Assembly: GCA_036378675.1 (NCBI GenBank) | Contig: DASUWA010000047.1 | Span: 1 to 64,000, forward strand | Reading direction: 5' to 3' | Length of the DNA stretch: 64,000 nucleotides | Source of the DNA: Acidimicrobiales bacterium | GTDB lineage: Bacteria > Actinomycetota > Acidimicrobiia > Acidimicrobiales > Palsa-688 | Part shown: piece by piece, positions 62,114 through 64,000 of the stretch | Position numbering within the stretch: position 1 is the first letter of the stretch | How the letters are laid out: every line of letters begins with the position of its first letter | Position numbers and translations under genes: made by a program | Notes under the pieces: generated by a model | Told to the model about the DNA's origin: nothing | Seen by the model: only the letters and a program-made list of their open reading frames with translations | Database searches by the model: none

Positions 62114-62119
62114 AATCTA
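62114..62119 (-). promoter_or_regulatory. -10 box for leaderless ACAD mRNA
   Basis: On the minus strand TAGATT ends 6 bases before GTG 62107, within the 42-base gap after the SDR gene. It suggests an internal promoter in the operon. Confidence 0.4.
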
Positions 62120-62149
62120 CGACAGCTGCCGGCGGAGGTTCGATTCGTG

Positions 62150-62920
62150 TCAGTGAGGCGCCAGACCGCCGTCCGCTATCAAGACCTGTCCAGTCATATA
62201 GCTCCCGGCGTCGGATGCCAGCAGGAGCGCGGGCCCGACCATCTCGTCTGGTTCGGCGAGGCGCCTCAAGTGGCTGGCCACGGTCATCGCCTCGACCGAC
62301 TCGGGACCGGTGTTGCGCACCATGTCCGTGTCCGTGGTGCCCGGTGCGAGTGCGTTTACCCGTATCCCGTGCGGGGCATACGCAGCGGCCATGGTGCGCG
62401 TGAACGACATCAGCCCTGCCTTGCCGGCTGAGTACATCGCTTCGCTCTGCGAGAACAGAAAGGCTCCCACCGAGATCACGTTGATCACAGAGCCCTTCCC
62501 CGACGACTTGAGATAGGGGAGGGCCTCCTGAACGAGGAACACCGGTCCTCGTAGGTTGACGTCGAAGGACTTGGACCAGGCAGCAGCTGTGAACTCTCCT
62601 ACGGGCAAGGCGAGAGCGTTCGCGGCGTTGTTCACGACGATGTCGATGCGACCAAAGCGGTCAGCCGTTGCCGACACCAGCCCGGACAGCTGCTCGAGAT
62701 CTCCCATGTGGGTCGGCACACCGATCGCGTCTCCGCCGATCGACTGAAGATGCGTCTCGGTCTCTTTGCATGCCTCAGCCTTGCGGCTGGCCACAGCGAC
62801 CGACGCGCCGGCAAGCACGAGGCCCTCAGCGATGGCCCTCCCGATCCCCCTAGTCCCGCCGGTGACGATCGCAGCGCGACCGTTCAAATCGAAGAGTGAG
62901 TCGAACCGCGACTTGTCCAC
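62150..62920 (-). CDS. SDR-family oxidoreductase
   Basis: The 256-residue SDR has AAIVTGGTRGIGRAIAEG, NNAANA, VISVGAFLFSQSEAM with the catalytic Ser and YSAGK with the catalytic Tyr-Lys. It ends TGQVLIADGGLAPH. It is a FabG-like enzyme, perhaps for a 3-hydroxyacyl-CoA or a secondary alcohol. The start is GTG 62920, preceded by AAGGAGG at a short 3-base spacing. The upstream open frame overlaps the neighbouring SDR and is not real. Confidence 0.9.
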   Translation of the reverse strand: MDKSRFDSLFDLNGRAAIVTGGTRGIGRAIAEGLVLAGASVAVASRKAEACKETETHLQSIGGDAIGVPTHMGDLEQLSGLVSATADRFGRIDIVVNNAANALALPVGEFTAAAWSKSFDVNLRGPVFLVQEALPYLKSSGKGSVINVISVGAFLFSQSEAMYSAGKAGLMSFTRTMAAAYAPHGIRVNALAPGTTDTDMVRNTGPESVEAMTVASHLRRLAEPDEMVGPALLLASDAGSYMTGQVLIADGGLAPH

Positions 62921-62946
62921 GAGCCTCCTTGCAGATATCTCGGTCG

Positions 62947-63720
62947 TTAGCTGGTGAGCAGGCCGCCTTCGACCGGAAGTACCGCGCCTGTTACGTACGC
63001 GCCCGCGTCGCTGACGAGGAAGATCAAGGCGGCTGCGAGCTCCCGGGGGTCCCCCGGCCGGCCCACGAGCACCCGAGGCATCTGCGAGTCGAGGTATCCC
63101 TCCGGGTACTGGTCGGTCATCTCCGATTCGAAGAATCCCGGGGCGAGGGCATTCACCCGGATCCCCTTGCGACCCGTCCACTGCTGCGCCAGGTCGCGGG
63201 TTAGCCCGATCAATCCGGCCTTGCTCGCCGAATATGCGGCTTGGGGAAGGCCCGCGCTAGTCAGACCGAGGACGCTCGAGATGTTGACGATGGAGCTCCC
63301 CGGCTTCATCACCCTTCCGCAAGCCTGAGCCATCCAATAGCAACCGTTGAGGTTGATGTCGATCACCTCGCGGAACTGGTCCGCTGACTCGCGGGTGGCG
63401 GGGTAAGCGGTGCCGATCCCGGCGTTGTTGACCAGGATGTCCACCCGCCCGAACTCGCTCAGAGTCGCCTGAACCAGCTTCTGGCAGTCATCGGGCGAGG
63501 ACACGTCGGTGCCTACCGAGATCGCCCGCCGGCCGCGGGCCTGTACTTCGTTTGCGGTCTCCTTGAGCCGGTCGACGCGGCGTGCTCCGAGAGCGACGTC
63601 CGCGCCGGCTTCGGCCAGTGCGACTGCGAACGCGACGCCGAGGCCTGACGACGCTCCGGTCACGATCGCAACCTTGCCGTCGAGGCGGAACATGTCGAGG
63701 ATCGTCACATCATCCGACAA
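62947..63720 (-). CDS. SDR-family oxidoreductase
   Basis: The 257-residue SDR has VAIVTGASSGLGVAFAVALA, NNAGIG, NISSVLGLTSAG with the catalytic Ser and YSASK with the catalytic Tyr-Lys. It ends TGAVLPVEGGLLTS. It resembles the SDR at 1441-2217 more than its operon neighbour. The start is TTG 63720, or an internal GTG or ATG in the next ten codons; none has a strong ribosome site. It lies 38 bases after the EthD-like gene. Confidence 0.88.
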   Translation of the reverse strand: MSDDVTILDMFRLDGKVAIVTGASSGLGVAFAVALAEAGADVALGARRVDRLKETANEVQARGRRAISVGTDVSSPDDCQKLVQATLSEFGRVDILVNNAGIGTAYPATRESADQFREVIDINLNGCYWMAQACGRVMKPGSSIVNISSVLGLTSAGLPQAAYSASKAGLIGLTRDLAQQWTGRKGIRVNALAPGFFESEMTDQYPEGYLDSQMPRVLVGRPGDPRELAAALIFLVSDAGAYVTGAVLPVEGGLLTS

Positions 63721-63758
63721 TCAGTGCGAGCCAGGGGAGCGGCGCTGCGAAGCTTGGA

Positions 63759-64000
63759 CTAGCGGTCGACGATTTCGCTGGTCTGGAGGACGGGCGCGAT
63801 GTCAGTGTAGTTGGCCACGTCAGCGAGAATCGCGCCGGTGCCTTCTGAGCCCATGGCGGCCTGGAGCGCCTCGGGCGAGGCGAACCTGAAATGGACCGCC
63901 GCCACGTAGGGCCCGTCGATCCCGCGGTCGATCTCCGCGCTGTCGAGGTTCCATGTCTTCGTGCACAGCGGAACGTGCTTGTCTCTGTAGTAGTCGTGGT
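63759..64000 (-). CDS. EthD-like protein, N-terminus beyond window
   Basis: I read this frame from the minus strand: 79 visible residues with HDYYRDKHVPLCTKTW, then PYVAAVHFRFASPEALQAAM and an end DVANYTDIAPVLQTSEIVDR. That is the dimeric alpha/beta-barrel EthD family seen with ether or alkane degradation and polyketide genes. Members act as small monooxygenase partners or cyclases; the role here is unknown. It is the first gene seen of a run with two SDRs and an ACAD. Confidence 0.7.
   Translation of the reverse strand, partial: HDYYRDKHVPLCTKTWNLDSAEIDRGIDGPYVAAVHFRFASPEALQAAMGSEGTGAILADVANYTDIAPVLQTSEIVDR

Overview
The window is high-GC DNA with dense coding, many GTG/TTG starts and frequent 4-base start/stop overlaps. 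The gene content points to a free-living actinobacterium. A full 14-gene proton-pumping NADH dehydrogenase operon sits beside a menaquinone-reductase-like flavoprotein. There is also a predicted F420-type (DDN family) nitroreductase, an NDMA-dependent (mycofactocin-type) alcohol dehydrogenase and many acyl-CoA, SDR and P450 genes. Acidimicrobiia is my best guess, but no rRNA or other taxonomic marker is present, so the class is an inference. I see no insertion sequence, phage gene or CRISPR array.

Layout. 1-17.6 kb is lipid/xenobiotic catabolism. It holds a membrane-anchored substrate-binding protein (cut by the left edge), SDR oxidoreductases, two TesB-type thioesterases, a methylmalonate-semialdehyde-dehydrogenase-like enzyme and a minus-strand operon of ACAD-ACAD-SDR-TetR-thioesterase-DUF427. 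The operon starts at a symmetric divergent promoter (10354-10395). Next come a branched-chain-amino-acid-type ABC importer compressed into two double-length proteins (LivH-LivM and LivG-LivF), a P450-SDR pair and a DDN-family protein. 17.7-21.2 kb holds hemB and hemL plus a geranylgeranyl/menaquinone reductase. 21.4-37.7 kb is nuoA to nuoN in canonical order, with unusual Pro/Ser-rich or acidic extensions in several subunits.

37.7-45.2 kb carries a 1040-residue metallophosphoesterase-membrane-DUF2156 fusion, a divergent MidA-like methyltransferase, a HAD phosphatase, an HtpX-like protease, yajQ and a FadD36-like synthetase. A long inverted repeat overlaps the yajQ ribosome-binding site. 45.3-50.3 kb has a second substrate-binding lipoprotein and a heterodimeric ABC exporter. 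50.4-52.4 kb is a small accessory patch: tRNA-Tyr, vapBC with a symmetric operator, a VOC protein and a DUF488 protein. 52.4-64 kb returns to acyl-CoA metabolism: acyl-CoA synthetase, thioesterase, a YbhN-type membrane protein, a third substrate-binding lipoprotein, a DUF2889 protein, NDMA-type alcohol dehydrogenase, enoyl-CoA hydratase, ACAD, two SDRs and a truncated EthD-like gene.

How it fits together. The catabolic genes look able to import small organic acids or amides, activate them to CoA thioesters, and oxidise them through ACAD, hydratase, SDR and aldehyde dehydrogenase steps. The reducing equivalents would feed the complex I operon. Translation starts fall into two visible classes. 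One has strong GGAGG-like sites. The other has no Shine-Dalgarno but has a TANNNT hexamer exactly 6 bases upstream of the start codon, the signature of leaderless mRNAs. I used these patterns to choose starts.
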